Of a stretch of DNA of 64,000 nucleotides, positions 61,177 through 64,000 are shown in pieces (the stretch's first letter is position 1; each line of letters starts with the position of its first letter). The position numbers and the translations under genes were made by a program. The notes under the pieces are model-generated. The model saw only the letters and a program-made list of their open reading frames with translations, was not told the DNA's origin and searched no databases. This stretch comes from Tigriopus japonicus (taxonomy: Eukaryota > Arthropoda > Copepoda > Harpacticoida > Harpacticidae): positions 4,613,823-4,677,822 of the forward strand of contig CM021318.1 in the NCBI GenBank assembly GCA_010645155.1. The letters are read 5' to 3'.

Positions 61177-64000
61177 CTGAAAGACAAAAAGAATAGGGAT
61201 GATTTAAGATTTCAAAAGCTACACGAGACAAGGACACATGAATTCTTCTACCCGAGCTTCATTTGATGCGTTCGATTTCCATTCAAGGCCGAGTTTCGTC
61301 AGATTGTTAAAGTTATTAATCAGTAGAAATGGTGCTTCATAATAGGGCATGGAGAATGCCTTTTGCACCTGATTTGCATACTAAGTGGGGAGGAAGACCG
61401 GGCTAAAGCGAAGCTGCTTAGCGTCGAAACTTGGTAGGAACAGGCTTCAACAATAGACAAGTCGAAGCAAAAGAGGAGGGGGAAGACGAAGAAGAAAATA
61501 TTCAATAATATTCGTCGTCGATGATCAAGGCGTGATGGTTTGTCGATTCAGCCATAGCCTATCGGCCTCCATACCAAACAAAGGGCACCCACCAATGGAG
61601 AGAAATCTGAAGAGCCTCGATGTGAATGAGTAGTGTGCCCTCGTGAATGAGCCGGTCGGCCAGATCAAGACAACCATATTTGGTCGGATTTCGATTATTC
61701 CTCTTCAGCTCTTTGGTTTGAATCGATTGCGGAGCTCAAGAGAAGAAGACTGAAAGAAGAAAAGCGATCCGCCCAACATCACGTAAGTCATCTTTATGCA
61801 GTTTGTAGTAAGGGGGCTCGGCAAGAACGAGAATGAGGTTTCACGTTGAATTCAAGCCCCCTCCCAATCATCATCAAGAGATGAAAGATGAGCACATGAA
61901 ATTGCGTGGCCATCGAAATCTCGACGAAGACGGGGCCACGTCGGAACCGCCGCCCACTATCGCTCTCAAGTGGGACAACAACAATGTATAAAATGTATGT
62001 ATACCGTCGAAAAAAAAAACACCAAATCTAAATACAAGCATTCTTGCAAATAATTGAGAATGAACCTTCCAACAACAAAACGAGATTTGGCAAATGATAT
62101 CGATCGATAGCCAAAAGTAAGTCTTGTTTTCTCTCAATCCTGGGCAATTGTTTCAAGTATCAAAGGACGGCCTTTACAACCCCAATTACAATTGTGAGGA
62201 TCTATTCTAAAAGCTTCAATAATATTAGATGGAACAACTTGTGCGAACTGAAGTCTGGAAAGCGTTCAAGCCTAAGTTGAAAGTTCTTATTGCGGCCATT
62301 GGCAACCAGTTCGAACGCTGAAGTATGTTAATGAACAAAAGATACTTATATTGGTTATCAATACTGACGCTTATAAGGCAAAAAGGCACACATTTGTATG
62401 GGACACGATGCAATACATGATCTTTCAGGTGGTTTCTTGTAAAGAAGCTTCTGTTTTTTTTCTTGTATGCCAGTAATGGTGAGGGAGGAAGAAAAAGAGG
62501 AGGAGGGAGAAAAAGAAGAGAGTCAGACGATATGGAGGCACTTGGCGCCAATTTTCAGGTCCGCCCTCACCTCGCATCGGCGAGAGTCTCGATCGGCAAC
62601 AGAAAAAAGTAATCGAAATCGCGAAACCACGTTATGTACATATTTCGTCAGTTCCGTGCGGTCAAATTGGGTTAGAGGCAAATGCGCATGATCATCTTGT
62701 GCCTCATCGCCAGTGACCTCACACCACCTTTAACAAGACTATTGTTATCTTGACCTCAAGCTTCAAAGTGCGCTGACAGATGTGGGGAAATGAGATCAAT
62801 GCCGCTTTATGATGAAGAACTTCATCAAACGACTTCTGTTGGAACAAAGACTCAATCCCACTCCACGACGCTCTTCGCTCCTCACCTTGACAACTCATCA
62901 AATTAGATGGTGCCTCCTCCTCCGACTCTGAGTAAACAGGGATCGACTAAACCTTTTTTTTTTTCAAACACTTGTGACATCTAAACTTCAAAGGCTCTTT
63001 CTCTCTTTCTCTCTTTCATACACACTTTCTCGCGTTCCCTCTGTGCTTCGGTCTTTGTCTGTGGTGGTGGCAGAGGTGATGCACAGATTTCATATCTTCT
63101 GGGTAATTAGTGTGACCCAAGCAGGAAAGGCCAGGCCCCAGTGAGTTTAAAATGGATCTTACAATCATTCATTGGCGTCACCATCAATTCTCATCTTAAG
63201 ACCTTTGACGTCAAGATGTCATTCCAGGTTTGACTGTGCAGCAGTACCGTATGTATTGCTGACTACATACAGAGAACAAACTCCTCATACTAAGAATGTG
63301 ATTTCGCTTTACAGAGGCCACAAACTTTCCTTGCAGCCTGACATTTCGCCTCACATCCCAAAAGAGCGAAAGAACAATCAATTTTCCTGCTTTAGCGCGT
63401 CAATTTTTCAATCGTTACCTCTTCTTCGTTGTGGAAACGAAATGCAGAAAAAGAGTGAATCGAGAGACATCGCCAACTTTTCTTTCAGTAATTTCATGCC
63501 ACATCTGGTCATTTCAAAACGGCAAAAAGCCACCAGAAATTGCAATAATCCAAAAAAACGTCAGGAGGATTGACTTTTTCAGACTTGATTTGGGTCAAGC
63601 ATTGTATTGGTACAATAGAAATCGACCTAAAAATGCGAAAGCAACCCAGACTGGCCTTTTTTCCCTGGAGTTTCGCTTTCGTCCTCAATCTCCGATCGTT
63701 CTTTGCACGCTTGGAACAGTTAAAGAGAAGAGAGAGGAAAGAAAGAGAGCGAGCGAGTTCCCTCGTTGCCGCCGTTACATGCGTTGTGCCAGCCAAGACC
63801 GGACTTGACAATTTGACATGAAACAAATTAAATTCCACAATCATTTATCTTGGATACATTTTCAGCTCGTTCAGGCCACCTGGATCTTGCGACTTGTGGG
63901 ACGACAATAGATGGATGTCACTTGAGTGAAGAGTGCGTGTGTATTACGAATGTCACTTATTCTATTGTGTGTTTAAGATACATTACGCGCTACTAAGTTC
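61177..64000. other. Upstream of visible retn exon 1; no gene recognised
   Basis: Probable further retn intron or 5' sequence. I looked on the minus strand for a phase-0 donor exon to precede 61176 and found none that convinced me. The stretch contains a CT-rich tract near 62996-63018 and an A/G-rich tract near 62480-62520. ORFs 63172-63573 (plus) and 63509-63844 (minus) overlap each other and show no domain. Confidence 0.5.

Noticed and set aside
62888..62929. Possible upstream retn exon (minus strand, SEEEEAPSNLMSCQ between acceptor-like and donor-like sites)
   Set aside because: The 42-nt segment reads that peptide only with phase 2 entry and phase 1 exit. The next exon at 61176 needs a phase 0 donor, and the phase 0 frame contains a stop.
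1..64000. CRISPR arrays, bacterial operons, ribosome binding sites, rRNA genes
   Set aside because: The window is eukaryotic with spliced genes. No spaced identical repeats or rRNA-like sequences were seen, and the direct repeats at gaps are assembly effects.

Overview
This is eukaryotic, animal-type DNA: low gene density, GT-AG introns from under 100 bases to more than 16 kb, many short tandem repeats and small non-autonomous transposons. The only gene family I recognise is ARID3/retained (dead ringer), an ARID-domain transcription factor. The protein resembles arthropod retained proteins. With the long introns and moderate base composition this suggests a non-insect arthropod, perhaps a crustacean, but the species cannot be fixed from the window.

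The main gene is retn on the minus strand, running from 61176 down to 27505. Seven coding exons join in frame at GT-AG sites and give 654 residues plus stop. They cover part of the acidic N-terminal region, the Pro/Ser-rich linker, the complete ARID and extended ARID domain, and the C-terminal REKLES-type module. The initiator exon was not found and is either beyond 64000 or too short to recognise. The ARID domain is divided by introns of about 16.7 kb and 9.1 kb.

A second, divergent copy of only the last two coding exons lies on the plus strand at 3678-4499, converging on retn and separated from its end by about 23 kb. Its single intron has the same position and phase as the last retn intron, so it arose by DNA duplication and not by retrotransposition. 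No ARID exon was found upstream of it (1-3677), so it is either the 3' end of a second full gene that starts left of the window or an ARID-less partial copy.

The interval 4500-27504 holds no confidently recognised gene. It contains a 547-bp mariner-type MITE (13299-13845), a tRNA-derived SINE-like element next to it (about 12960-13190), and a 561-bp AT-rich hAT-type MITE with an 8-bp target duplication (24836-25396). It also holds a few unassigned ORFs at 18566-19688 and 24027-24431. Three N-filled gaps (10274, 22573, 55495) are each flanked on both sides by near-identical direct repeats, which looks like failed contig-end merging. Most other ORFs in the window look like chance ORFs or shadows of repeats.
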